Source: Valencia hispanica (Eukaryota > Chordata > Actinopteri > Cyprinodontiformes > Valenciidae). Taken from it: 64,000 bases of DNA. The number at the start of each line of letters is the position of its first letter. Positions within the stretch are counted from its first letter, which is position 1. Below, one piece after another: positions 24,216 through 38,716 of this stretch. A program made the position numbers and the translations under genes. The DNA lies in NCBI GenBank assembly GCA_963556495.2, contig OY747702.1:8046280-8110279 (forward strand), given 5' to 3'. The notes beneath the pieces were generated by a model that was given only the letters and a program-made list of their open reading frames with translations, searched no databases and was not told the origin of the DNA.

Positions 24216-25568
24216 TGTTGAGGGTATCGCCTTTTACTGAACGAACTGCATCTCCCAGCATCCGTTGCGCCGCCCTAAACCCATTCTCATTGGTCTGTGG
24301 CCAGTGATGACATTACAGAGTTAATAAAGGGGGTGTGAAAACTAAAATTACCGTCTTTTGGTTCCTACCTGCGGAGCCGCAAGGAGACGCTTTACTTCAC
24401 TGCTAGCAAACTAGAAAAAAACCTTTTTCGTTCAAACCTGCTGGACCAGGAAAAACTCCCCTTTTTAAACTTCGAAGTGAACCGGCTAAGCAAACAACCT
24501 TCCCGTCCGTGCGACCTGGGAGTCCACTGGCCTCTGAGCTCTATTGAAAACAGCCCTGAGTCCCTCAGCACCTAAAAGTGGCCTTCCGCTTTCTGACCTC
24601 GGTTTTGCGCAAACCGCTCCTTTAAACTGGACACTCTCAGGCCGTTCTTCGTCGTGGACTGTGAAGAGAGTCATCACCAAGTAGGATAAACCTGGTTTAT
24701 TTCTGTTAAGTCTGGGTAGAGGAGATTTAGGTCCAACGGGTTAGGCTAGATTCCGTTTTTCTGTTGGTCGATATAAGTTTGTGAACTTGTAAACCACTGT
24801 GAACTTGTAAACCACTTGGTCATCTGGCGTCGCCGTACGCCGACCCTGAATGTTTGCATGCTTTATGTTTTATTATTTTATTTTGGTTGCAACCAGAAGC
24901 AGTATATTGTCTTGTATTATTTCCCGGCTTGTTATATTGTCCGCTGCAGTCGGCACGTGTCTGTTTAGACAGGTCGCGTGGCCTTCCGTCGATTCCTTTT
25001 TCTGTCATCCCTCCCTTTGTCCAAGCCACCATTGCTAATTGAAACTAGCCTTTGTTGAATGGCCATGCGGTCTTTTTTTGTCTCCCTTTTGAGCCGATCG
25101 CGCCAACTGATAAGGTTTGAGTTATTGATGGTGTATTGAGGGTGTAAGCTAAACCCCCCCTCATTCGCTCGCTGTCTCCCACACACACACACGCCGTACA
25201 CACACACACACGGCCCCCTTCCCTCGACATTAACTTTGTTCTATATTTTTGCATGTGTTATAGATGGAAATTATAAATGAAAAGTTTGGCTGTAGGTTGA
25301 CCTATTTTCTTAATAAATGTCCTTAATTAACGAGAAGTTTCTTGTTCTCCTTCAGTGTGTGCTCTAAAGTTTGTTAATCCTCGCGGACGGCCCTTTCAGA
25401 AAAAACAGTCTGTCAGTCTGGTTTAATTAAAAGTATCTCAATTCTGAGATTGGTGCCCCGATGATCTTTAATAAACAGGTTAAACTCGAACGTCATCAAT
25501 AATTATATTAATATTAATTTATTGATTATAATTATTGATGCTCTTTTTTTAAATTAATAGTTACAACA
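24216..25568 (+). mobile_element. Solo LTR, plus orientation
   Basis: A 1353-bp segment starting TGTTG and ending CAACA, flanked on both sides by CCCA (24212-24215 and 25569-25572), a perfect 4-bp duplication. The 5' part aligns by eye with the minus-strand reading of the LTR at 20128-21390: start, CTCCCAGCA, then CTCATTGGTCTGTG against CCTATTGGTCCGTG, later CTGCTGGACCAGG against CCGCTGGACCGGG. AATAAA hexamers near 25311 and 25469 are candidate poly(A) signals. A (CA)-rich run lies near 25183-25214. No internal retroviral genes adjoin it. Confidence 0.82.
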
Positions 25569-26083
25569 CCCATTTAAAATGGGCTTCTTCAATAAAGAAA
25601 TGTGATTTTTTTTTTTTATCACTAAACTGCACACACCAACTGGATTTAATCACATTCATTGATCTGGAAATTTACCAAAAACAATACTGACAACACAGCC
25701 AGTTTTTGTTGTTTTCAAACATCTTTATCTGGAATAATCGTTGTCACGATGAATCAAAATTCTTATCGTGATAAGACATTTTTCACGATAACGATAAACA
25801 ATAGAATAAATGCGTACCCTCTTGTTTATTTGGTAAGCTAAATAAAAGTAGAAATAGCATAAGAATGTCCAGCCATCACACATTCAGGAACAAGTTGAGA
25901 CAGTTTTGTGCATGTGGAACTCAGTTTTTAGCACTTTGAACCATACTGGGGGTTTTTTACGTTAGGAACATCAGGAAAATGTAAGAGTTCACCCTGAAAC
26001 TGTCTCTTGTCAGGTGAATGCCAGATTGAGACAGTATTTTGGGGCAAACTTTAGATGTTTGTTTAAGAAAGAATAATTTAAAA

Positions 26084-26607
26084 AACGAAAAAAAAAGTGT
26101 CTGCCTCACGGATTAAAGCTGGGAGCTGGTTCCACAGGAGAGAAGCCTGATAACTAAAAGATCTGCCTCCCATTCTACTTTTAGAAATCCTAGGAACTAC
26201 AAGTAAACCTGCAGTCTGAGAGCGAAGTGCTCTGTTAGGAACATATGGAACAATCAGATCTCTGATGTATGATGGAGCTTGATTATTATGGGCTTTGTAT
26301 GTAAGAAGAAGGATCTTAGATTCTATTCTGGATTTAACAGGGAGCCAATGAAGGGAAGGTAAAACAGGAGAAATGTGATCTCTCTTTTTAATATTCATCA
26401 GAACTCTTGCTGCCGCATTTTGGATCAACTGAAGGCTTTTAATGGCATTTTGTGGACTACCTGATAGTAAAGAATTACAGTAGTCCAGCCTTGAGGTAAC
26501 AAATGCATGGACTAGTTTCTCAGCATCACTCCTGGACAGGATGTTTCTAATTTTAGCAATATTCTGGAGGTGAAAGAAGGAAATCCTAGAAACCTGTTTA
26601 ATATGTC
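26084..26607 (-). mobile_element. L2/CR1-like LINE, copy 2
   Basis: The reverse strand repeats the reverse-transcriptase tail of copy 1 ([20 protein letters not shown], then [20 protein letters not shown]). Both ends are truncated and it lacks the 3' UTR seen in copies 1 and 3. Confidence 0.85.
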
Positions 26608-27786
26608 ATGTCTTGGTCAAAAATAACAACCAGGTTCTTTAAGTTATTATGTGCTGACAGACGCACAGGGACACACAGACACAATCACGCATTCCCACCC
26701 CCTTACGCACACACCTTCTCACCCACGCAATGATCATGCGATTAATTAATTTGTTATTTATTTTGACAGGCCTAGTAAAGGTATACAAAAAAAAAATCAC
26801 AATTCAGTATGTATTTGGGTTTTCAAAGTCACGCTTTGATATGTTTTCGGCACACTTTAATCTAGAAAAATAAATACAAATATGCCTGTAACCTTTTCTT
26901 CATTTGATCAGCGGTAAACAAAGAACCTTGTTCAATTTCTGAAATGTATTACATTTTTATGTTTTGTAACTTTAAAAAAAGTTTAAAGTATAGAACTGAC
27001 TGGAAATGTGATTGTATTTTTTTATTTATAAATCATAAGCAGGTGCAGCCAGTGCCTGGACAGAGTATGAAACAACATAACCGCTTAAAAACAGTCAAGG
27101 GTAATTTTGGGAAATGTTTAAACAATACTGTGCCCATATTTGAGAATAAAAATATGCTTAAATTACTTTGGAGTTGTTTTCATACATAAACAACCCAGTC
27201 TCCCAGCTGTACCTGGATGCAGCATGGGCAGCTGTTGGGGAAATGCCTTCTCATCAATGGAGGTTCCATTCACCGACTTTGGGCTAATGGCTACCTGTAG
27301 CAACAGGAAGCTATTTAGACCTCAGCTGGTTTTTCTCCAGCACCAGTGATGCCTACAGTCAGCTTGACATTGTTTCATGGGAGTAATTCAGTTCAGTACA
27401 GAGCAAGTTATGTACTTTATTGCTGTTGAAAGATGCGTTCACTGACAAAGTTCTGGTTCGGATTATGTTTCTTTCTCCACTCTAGGTGAATGAGAAACCT
27501 ATTGCCAATAGTTTTGAGTCCTTTCCATTTTGTTTTGGTGTCAGTTTTTAATTTGAGCCCTGCACATAAATGTGTTAAGGTAGAAAACAGCGTTGTACTG
27601 TATGTGTTCGATATATGGGCGCATCGAACGGAAAGGGACATTTGCAGTATAAATATGTGTACTGTTACACCCCTAAATGTTAGACAAGACATTTTTACGA
27701 AAATACTATTAAAATAACATTCATATCACCTTTGACAGGAGCTAATGGAAATAAATCTGGTTTTAACAGAATTAAGAACAATGAAC
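26608..27786. other. No gene recognised
   Basis: AT-rich sequence 3' of the NLR locus. No B30.2 exon or further LRR exon is seen here, although fish NLR genes often carry them. Confidence 0.5.
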
Positions 27787-27960
27787 CTGAAAGTTTCCAG
27801 CTCACAGTTTGGACTCTCCAGTTCAGCAGATAGAAGCTTCACTCCTGAATCCTGCAGGTTGTTGTTACTCAGGTCCAGTTCTCTGAGACTGGAGGACTGG
27901 GAGCTGAGAACTGAGGACAGAGCTTTACAGCTTATCTCTGAGAGGTTACAGCAACTCAGT
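27787..27960 (-). pseudogene. NLR leucine-rich-repeat exon (174 nt)
   Basis: Between an acceptor (TTTCTCAG) and a donor (CAG|GTTCAT), a 58-codon module encodes [20 protein letters not shown] and then [19 protein letters not shown], the standard NLR leucine-rich repeat. This exon itself is open. It belongs to the disrupted gene upstream. Confidence 0.88.
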
Positions 27961-28143
27961 CTGAGAAACCAGGGGGGAAAAAATCTGGTATTACTGATAA
28001 ATAATGAATCACAAATGATGTTATATCTTTACTTACACCAATGTTCTCATTGTAAAGATTGATGGAACTCTCTTAATTTGATGTTTCCTTTTGTTTTTAA
28101 GTGGTTCATTAAAAATAAATGCAGAACCAATCTGTGTTCTTAC

Positions 28144-30002
28144 AGAGCTTTACTGGAAGCTTTGAACACTAGCAGCAGCCTCAGAAGAGCTTCTTCTGAA
28201 GTGGAGTATTTCTTCAGGTCAAACACATACAGATCTTCTTTTGATGACACCAAGATGAAACCCAGAGCTGACAACTGAACAGGAGACAGTGTATCTGTGG
28301 GAAGACTGTCTGAACTCAGAGACTCTTCGATCTCCTCCACTAGAGAACAAAATTTCAGTTCATCCAGACAGTGGAACATGTTGATGCTTTTCTTCAGACA
28401 TATTCTCACTGATCTTCTTCATGACGTACTGAACTGTTCTCTGTAAGTTACTTTCTGTCTGTAAAAGCAAACCCTGTAAGAGTCTCTGATTGGTCTCCAG
28501 TGAAAGTCCCAGGAGGAAGCGGAGGAACAAGTCCAGGTGTCCACTTGGACTCTGTAAGGCCTTGTCTACAGCCCTCTGATGGAGATTGTTTATACTTGAT
28601 ATGTTAAATAATGTAGAGAAGGAAGAAGGTTGGGGTCCTTTTGCAATCAGGTTGACTCCAGAGTGGATGAAGGTCAGATGAACAAAAAGAGCAGCCAAAA
28701 ACTCCTGAACACTCAGATGGACGAAGCAGAACACCTTGTCCTGGTACAGCCTTCTCTCCTCTTTAAAGATCTGTGTGAACACTCCTGAGTACACTGAGGC
28801 TGCTTTGATATTGATGCCACACTCTATCAGGTCTGATTTATAGATGATCCGGTTTCCTTTCTGCAGTTGATAAAAAGCCAGTTTTCCCAGAGACTTGATC
28901 GTCCTAATGCTCTCTGGACGCCAGTGGGGCTCTATCCTGGGTCCGACATCAAACCTGACCTTCTTGACTTTGGTCTTTTCCCAGAGACTCATTAATCTTC
29001 CTGCTCTCTGGACTCCAGTGTGGACCTGTCTTAGATCCTCCATCATACTTGACCTTCTTTAGTTTGGTCTGAACCAACAGGAAGTGGATGTACATCTCAG
29101 TCAGGGTCTTGGGCAGCTCTCCTCCCTCTCTGGTCTCCAACACCTCCTCCAGAACTGTAGCAGTGATCCAGCACAAGACTGGGATGTGGCACATGATGTG
29201 GAGGCTTCTTGATGTCTTCATGTGGGAGATGATTCTGCTGGCCTGCTCCTCATTTCTGATTCTATTCCTAAAGTACTCCTCCATCTGTGGGTCAGTGAAC
29301 CCTCTGATCTCTGTCACCATGCCAACACACTGAGGAGGGATCTGATTGGCTGCTGCAGGTCGTGTGGTTATCCAGAGGCGAGCAGAGGGAAGCAGTTTCC
29401 CTCTGATGAGGTTTGTCAGCAGAACATTTACTGAGGTGGACTCTGTAACATCAGTCAGGATCTCCTTGTTGTGGAAGTCCAGAGGAAGTCGACTCTCATC
29501 CAGACCATCAAAGATGAACAGAACCTGGAAGTGTTCAAAGCTGCAGATTTCTTTGGTTTCAGTAAAGAAGTGATGAACAAGTTCCACCAAGCTGAACTTT
29601 TTCTCTTTCAGCACATTCAGCTCTCTGAAAGTGAATGGAAATATGAAGTGGATGTTCTGGTGGGCTTTGTCTTCAGCCCAGTCCAGAATAAACTTCTGTG
29701 TTAAGACTGTTTTCCCAATGCCAGCCACTCCCTTTGTCATCACTGTTCTGATTGGTTGATCTCTTCCAGGTGGGACTTTAAAGATGTCTTCTTGTCTGAT
29801 TGTTGTTTCTGGTCTGTGTGGTTTCCTGGATGCTGTTTCAATCAGCCTGACCTCATGTTCATCATAGACCTCTCCAGTCCATCCCTCTGTGATGTAGTGA
29901 TCTGTGTAGATCTTATTTAGAAATTTTGGACTTCCTACTTTAGTGATCCCCTCAAACATACTCTGGAACTTCTTCTTCAGACCAGATTGAAGTTGATGTT
30001 GA
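28144..30002 (-). pseudogene. NLR main exon: FISNA, NACHT and winged-helix region
   Basis: The exon begins after an acceptor (CCATTTAG) at 30003. FISNA-type sequence comes first (GLKKKFQSMFEG, then YITEGWTGEVYDEHEVRLIE), followed by the NACHT domain with Walker A (GVAGIGKTVLTQKF, near 29700-29742) and Walker B (VLFIFDGLDESRLPLDF, near 29470-29530). Sensor-like LWITTRPAA and downstream CHIPVLCWI follow. After the 94-bp duplication the sense resumes in another frame (28360-29046) with [19 protein letters not shown], then shifts again to 28144-28409. The exon ends at a good donor (CTCT|GTAAGA). Confidence 0.88.
28881..29068 (-). repeat. 94-bp imperfect tandem duplication breaking the NLR frame
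   Basis: Two adjacent units (29068-28975 and 28974-28881 on the minus strand) each encode a KKV..., then PHW.PES, then SLGK pattern. Because 94 is not a multiple of three, the second unit lies in a different frame. The units differ at many positions. Confidence 0.85.
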
Positions 30003-30164
30003 CTAAATGGAGCAAAGACACCTAATGAACACAAAAGTAGAATCAGGAAGGACACAAAATCCTCTTCTGAAGATAATCTGAATAAATGTGATTCCATCTC
30101 TTCAGACAGCAGTAAATGTTTGATTTATCCATCAGGTTAAATATTTCTAAAAAAATCCTCTCAC

Positions 30165-31002
30165 TGCTTTGCAGATGGTCAGCCAGCTCATCCTGCTTCA
30201 TCATCCTCAGGAAGTTCAGTGTGATTTTCAACAATAACTCTCTGCTGCTCCTCCTCTGCTCTTCATCCTAACTTTTTTTACTAATCATCATCATCATCTC
30301 TCTGACTCTCTGAGCATTCTGGGTCATCTGGATCTCAGAACCTTCTGGATCTTCTTCAGCTCGTTCTTCACAAAACTAACAATGTTTTCCTCCAGCAGCT
30401 GGAACAGAATAATATATGAAGGACACATCAGAGTGAAATCATGGAGCCAAACATCAGATCCATGTTGGACAGACTGACAGTCCTCTGGTCTACAAAGTGC
30501 AGCATGGAGATGACTGAGAACAGAACAGATGGAGAAGTAGTTGTACATGTGCAGACCATAAATATGGAGTCCAGCTGTGTTTGATGCTGCTGGACAGACG
30601 TACCACTGGTAACCTCTAAGCCCTGCTGATCCACTCTGGAGGAACCAGGAACATTTAGGAAGGAAGGAAATATTAATCCAGCAGTTCTCACAGATGAAAT
30701 CACCAAGAGCTTCTCAGTAAAAGTCCTTAAAACAGAAAAACAGAGCAACAAGTGGACACAATATGAAGACGTTAAAAAGAGGAAGATGAAACGAAACGAT
30801 GATGACCAGTAACAGCAGACATTTTATAAAGCGTTTCTTGAATTGGGAATAAAAACTGTCCAGACTGACTCAGTTTCCACAGCAACAGTTAGATACAGCT
30901 CACCTCTCTGATGATGGAGGTCCAGAAGATTTCAAATAAAGAAGTTCTTTCTTTGACTGATCGCTCTTAATGGACACACAGCTGGGTTCTTTATGATGAA
31001 AC
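30165..31002 (-). pseudogene. NLR upstream linker exons
   Basis: Three exons encode the linker typical of this fish family: 31002-30904 (EPSCVSIKSDQSKKE ... SSER), 30635-30557 (VDQQ ... SVQQHQTQLDSIFM) and 30398-30165 (LLEENIVSFVKNELKKIQ, later KITLNFLRMMKQDELADHLQ). Phases join cleanly across the first two junctions. The third contains TGA at 30326-30324 and a later TAG, so the linker cannot be read through. Confidence 0.75.
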
Positions 31003-31329
31003 CTGACAGAAGAAAAGTGGTAAAGGGCGTGTACTTAGTCCAGAGGACTCCAAGTCATTCATTCATTCACTTTTTCATACACACATTCACTCATGGATGG
31101 TGTTAAAAAGAAACTCATTAAAATACCCTTTGTGGTGTTTTGTTTTGAAGGAAAAAAACGAATATATCTGATAATAAAATAAATAACTGTTAAACAAAAC
31201 ACTATTTAGGTACTAATAACTCGATGTTCTAAACAAGTTCCATCAGAGCAAAGACTTAGAGAACAGTTTGGTGATATTACTGTACAGTTCTGACATGGAG
31301 AAGAATCAGGAGTCCTTCTCACTGTAAAG

Positions 31330-32064
31330 CAGTGCTTCTCAAACTATGGGGCGAGCCCCACTAGTGGGGCGCAGAGGTATTGCAGGTGGGGCGTGACATC
31401 AATGGGATTTAAATAGTTTTTCCCCCCTAGATTCTGTCGTTGTGAATGTTTCACTGCACTGTAAATTAAATCAACCAACTCCACCCTCTCACAAAATTAA
31501 ACACACCCAAATAAATTAGCAATTGTGATCATCACTGTAAACAGAACCGGGACCTGGAACATCGGGCTGGGAGTTTGACGTTGGAATATATCGCAGCAGG
31601 ACAAAACGAGCTGAAGTAGCCGCATTATCAGAGATTCCATCTACAAAATGTACAAATATCTAAAAAGATCAGGGAATGTTTCAGAGTCTGAGAAGTCACA
31701 CGGTCAACCACGGAGGAAACACAGGGATGAGTATCTTGCTCTTTATTTATTTATTTTTATTTTGTACTTTTGAAAGCTTTGTAAATTTGATAAAACTACA
31801 ACTTTTATTTTCTCCAACTGTGAGATGAAGTTCTACATGTAGAAACTACTGACAGCATATATTTCTGAGCCGGTTTTATACCAGTGAGCAACCCCTTTTT
31901 CCAACTAATTTATACCCTTAAAAACTTGTAGACTATTTAAATAAATAAAACACTTGAAAAATCAGGCGTGGTCACCATTCTGTTGGGGCGATAAAAGCAT
32001 GGGGGGCTTGTGTGTGCTCCTTTGTCCAAAGTGGGGAATGATAAAAAAAGTTTGAGAAACACTG
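31330..32064. mobile_element. hAT-like MITE in NLR intron
   Basis: Ends CAGTGCTTCTCAAACTATGG and the complement of AAAGTTTGAGAAACACTG are inverted, a terminal type of hAT elements. The 735-bp body has GGGGCG-rich subterminal text on both sides and no transposase frame. The flanking duplication is not clear. It lies between the first and second NLR exons. Confidence 0.7.
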
Positions 32065-33046
32065 GTTTAAACCAAGGAGGTTCACATGGACTTTCATGAA
32101 GTTTGGCCAACCAGCAGGTGGCCTCATGTTACATCTTCAAGCATGGAGGTATACATATTTGGTGCAAACATACAACAGTCACACACAGTTACTATTGGAT
32201 TGTTTTCCTTAACACATAAACAAGTCAGTGAATGCAACTTCAAAAACTGCTACAAACACAAACTACCTGTTGGATTTTTCAGTGACTTCAACTTTAGGGT
32301 TACAGGGCACAAATACTTTTGCACCAACTATACCTCCCTGCTTGGTGCTGTGCAGTCATGGTGTGGGGGGGGCTGGGTCCCGGGCTTTACCTGAACACTG
32401 GCAGATGACGATTTGCTGCTGCCTTTTCTTCGCCTACCTCTGTGGAAGGATATGGCTGCCCTGCCCTGTAACTTGTACCTTTCTGCCTGGAGCTGTCGCA
32501 GCCTTCCAGAGTCTGGTCCACCTGTCTTTTGCTGCCCTCGGGTGTTATGGGTTGCAGGCTTTTCTCTGTTCTTCAACTCTAACAATTGTGCACCTCCAGG
32601 TGACAGATTAATTTACATACACCTTCTCACCACAAATGCAGGTATTTCTACACCCACCCACCCCCCACCCACATGGTTGAAGGTGATATAAACACAGGTT
32701 ATTATTAGGACTGGGTTCTACGGAACCACAGAGAACCAATCAGGGTGAGCTACAGTTCAAACTAAGTGTTTCACTTTACAAGAGAAAAGTGGTTCCTGAT
32801 AGTGACTAATCAACGAAGCCCAAAAGCAAACGGATCAGAGCTGGTAAACATGATGTAACACGACACCTCCCACAACATCCATTCCTTTTTCCTTTTACTG
32901 CTGTGGGAAACATCCAACACACACCGCTTCACGTAGGAACATAAAAATGTGGGGAAAAGAGCTGAGCTCCCGTTAAACACGCGTCGGGATCAAAACATTT
33001 CAGACTGATTCTGTTTACACAGTTACAGCAGTTAGAAACAGCTGAC
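32065..33046. other. NLR intron, nothing recognised
   Basis: Short overlapping open frames at 32086-32691 lack any familiar motif and differ in frame and strand. I do not call a gene. Confidence 0.45.
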
Positions 33047-33161
33047 CTCTCTTGATGATGGAGGTCCAGGAGATTTAAGGTGAATAGGTATCACCTTTGA
33101 CCTGTCACTCTAAAAGCATCGACAGCTGGGTTATGGCTCTGGTTTGAGCCTCTCATGTATC
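33047..33161 (-). pseudogene. Degenerate duplicate of the second NLR exon
   Basis: Bordered by an acceptor-like CTATCAG and a donor-like GAGAG|GTCAGC, this segment repeats the layout of exon 31002-30904 (CCCAGCTGT, a GACAGGTCAAAG stretch, CTGGACCTCCATCATCA). It has in-frame stops. The downstream intron text (GTTACAGCAGTTAGAAACAG) also parallels that after the other copy. Confidence 0.65.
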
Positions 33162-33171
33162 CTGATAGAAA

Positions 33172-33193
33172 AACTCTCATTATAATGAGAGTT
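33172..33193. repeat. Perfect 22-bp palindrome
   Basis: AACTCTCATT and its complement meet around a TA-centred axis. It lies 11 bp beyond the degenerate NLR exon copy. Confidence 0.8.
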
Positions 33194-33884
33194 AATACGT
33201 AAACAGAAAATCACAGAATGTATTTTATAAAATATATTCTGGGAGTTTCTGTTTATGTATTAGCCAACATTTACATCATGGACCCATATGAGGAGGTACC
33301 GGGCTGAAAATGTGGCCTAGATGTCATTGTCTACAAGTTAAATAATGGCTTCATGTTCATTTTCTCTTTAGGTTTGATGCAAGACAACTCTAGATTATAA
33401 CTGGGACCCATATGGGTAACAGATGTTCTGCTACATGTAAATGGTTTTTCTCAGGACCAGTTTTAAGACCCCGTCAGTAGTGAGCAGCTGTTTCTGTTGA
33501 TATGGGGGTTAATTAGACAGGAAATGAATGTAAACATTATTCCATAAATGGCTGACCAGGCATCCTTCTTTCTAGGATTAATAATGTTGAACACATGTTG
33601 GTGATGAAGATCCAGGAAATGTGGTGGAAGTTGGGGCGTGTATCCAGATGTGTCCTGCTGGAACACAGAGCTCTAACCAACAGGCTGGTGTCACTCAGCT
33701 GGTTCTGTAACACTGGCTTTTTGCTAGTAAGAACCCATTGGAAGGATCCTGAGCTGTCTCTGTTCTGTCTGGATGAAGCACCAAAGAGGAACAGCAGCAG
33801 CTTCATCACCGCGTCTTTTCTGGCCTGATATAGTGTGAACGCTGTGTGAAAAGGCCTATGGACAGTTAGAGATGCTGATCTCAC

Positions 33885-33971
33885 CTCTGACCTTTGATCT
33901 GGCTCTCATCTTCCCCACACAGAGTGGTTTTAGAGGGAGGGACTCCCTCCTCTGTCCTCACACTGATCCAT
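33885..33971 (-). pseudogene. NLR first coding exon, frameshifted
   Basis: ATG at 33971 opens MDQCEDR and then reaches TAA within 14 codons. The other frame gives EGVPPSKTTLCGEDESQIKG and runs into a donor (AG|GTGAGATC), as in intact family members. The difference fits a small deletion in the GA-rich stretch at 33945-33952. Confidence 0.7.
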
Positions 33972-35592
33972 CCCGTTGAATTCACATCCGCTTACACACA
34001 CTTTCTACCTTCAGCTGCAGAGGAAACACAAACCATTCATCTGCTCATTAACTCTGATCATCCGTTATATCATCCTCTGATTGGCTCTTCTTCTCTGCTT
34101 CATATCACGGTCAGTGGAATGCGATCAGACACAGTGTGATTCTGAGGAAGCTGCCATCAACTGTACTTCTACTATTAGTCCACTAGATGAAGTCATGGAG
34201 CAACATTTTTATTCTCTGACACTGATTTATTCTGACTGGACATCAGGAACTATTTTATTTCACATGGATCAAATTCTACAAGTGGATTATCTGATCCATT
34301 AAAGATGAAAAATGTAACAACCCGACTGAATCAAAATCATCTTTATATTAATGTCATTTTATTTTTGAAACGATTGACAGGAGGCTGCAGGTAGCTGCCT
34401 GACCAGAGTTTGATTCCAGAAATAAAAACACATGAAGCGGTTTGTTTAGCGAAGAAACCAAAGAAGCATCAGCTGTTCTTAATGTTGTTTGTTTCCAGTT
34501 AATCAATAATCTAATAATCCTGTAGATCAAACAGCAGAGAGAATAAACCGTGTGCTGAAAAAAGAGGTGAACGTGTTCTCCAAACATCAGAGAGCAGAAA
34601 CAAACTAGGAAAGTTCCTAAAGACAAAGGTCAATATGAAACAAAGCTAACTCTGAACAGCAGACTGAGGCCATATAGAACCATGGTAGAACCAGACGGTG
34701 AGCTGAATTCAAATGGAAAGTAAATGTGAGGAACTGATGACATCACAGCTCACCTGGTTTTAGTTTCTTCTTCCAGGGCAGCAAAACACAGGAAGTAGAA
34801 CATGTGCAGTGAAATCAGAGGCAGTTTGATCAAATCTTCATAAGAAAGGAGAGATGTTCTGATAAAAAAATGTTTAATGATGGCGTCATGTGGAGAGATG
34901 AGCCCAGAAATCAGATCTGCTGGTTGCTTCTAGCTGGTCAGACTGTCTGAGTCAGAAGAAAGTTCTCCTGCTCATGTCTGAAGACATGAACCGTTCTCAT
35001 GATTCCCAGTGTGAACACAAACACTCTGCCGCTGTTTAGATGTCTTCATGATTACTCTGCTGATCCTGATTGCTCTGATGGAACTAGTACCTGCTTCAAC
35101 TGGGAACCAGCTCCATTCTTCAGTTGTAGAGATTGGTCTCCATCTGCTGGTGAAACTGTAAACTGTATGATATCTAATTATTAAACAAGAATGATGCGTT
35201 TATTAATGATCCAAATATGTCAGTCATGGTGAAAAGTGATCAGAACCAGAGTCAGTTCTAATGTTTCATTTATCAGAACATGAATATAAGGTCATCTGTT
35301 CCTCAGCAGCTCTTAAAATGAAGTCAGTACAGCACAGATTATATTGGCTCATCATTTATTGAACAGAACCAAAATGCTGAAGTAGTGAGTGAAAAACTAA
35401 GTTCATCCTTTCTGATTCCACAGCGGGTCAAAGGTCAGTAGCTGCAAGGAGCTGCACTTTAACCATTTTTTATCCCTTTAACACTAAACAACAGTTTGTG
35501 GATTTATGGCATCAAAACAGAAACATAGAAACAAGAAGAAAAAAACAGGAAACAAGAATCCACTAAAACTAAAAACTAACTCAAAATAATGA
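33972..35592. other. Region 5' of the NLR locus; no gene recognised
   Basis: May hold the NLR promoter and 5' UTR exons. I see no supported coding exon, and the frames at 34081-34302 and 34354-34626 have no recognisable features. Confidence 0.45.

Positions 35593-38716
<3,124 letters not shown>

Larger units (their letters stand above)
27787..33971 (-). pseudogene. Teleost NLR (FISNA-NACHT-LRR) gene, multiply disrupted
   Basis: NLRs of this NLRC3/NLRP12-like fish expansion are cytosolic innate sensors that bind ATP through a NACHT domain. Inferred exons on the minus strand are 33971-33885 (start), 31002-30904, 30635-30557, 30398-30165, 30002-28144 (FISNA, NACHT, winged helix) and 27960-27787 (one LRR exon of 174 nt). 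Splice signals and phases match across them. Lesions: the start-exon ATG frame reaches TAA after 13 codons, whereas the family-like frame is shifted; TGA at 30326-30324; a 94-bp tandem duplication at 28881-29068 that shifts the frame; and another frameshift near 28395. Only one LRR exon is visible. It could still yield a shortened protein from the 382-codon NACHT frame, but I read it as a pseudogene. Confidence 0.85.

Noticed and set aside
24480..24680. Small minus-strand frame in the plus-oriented LTR
   Set aside because: Lies inside the LTR on the opposite strand and has no homology that I recognise.
32086..32691. Overlapping frames of 80-127 codons
   Set aside because: Four frames on both strands overlap and none shows a motif; GC-rich intron DNA.
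33537..33884. 115-codon minus-strand frame after the NLR start exon
   Set aside because: Begins at the splice donor of the start exon and reads intron sequence; not family-like.
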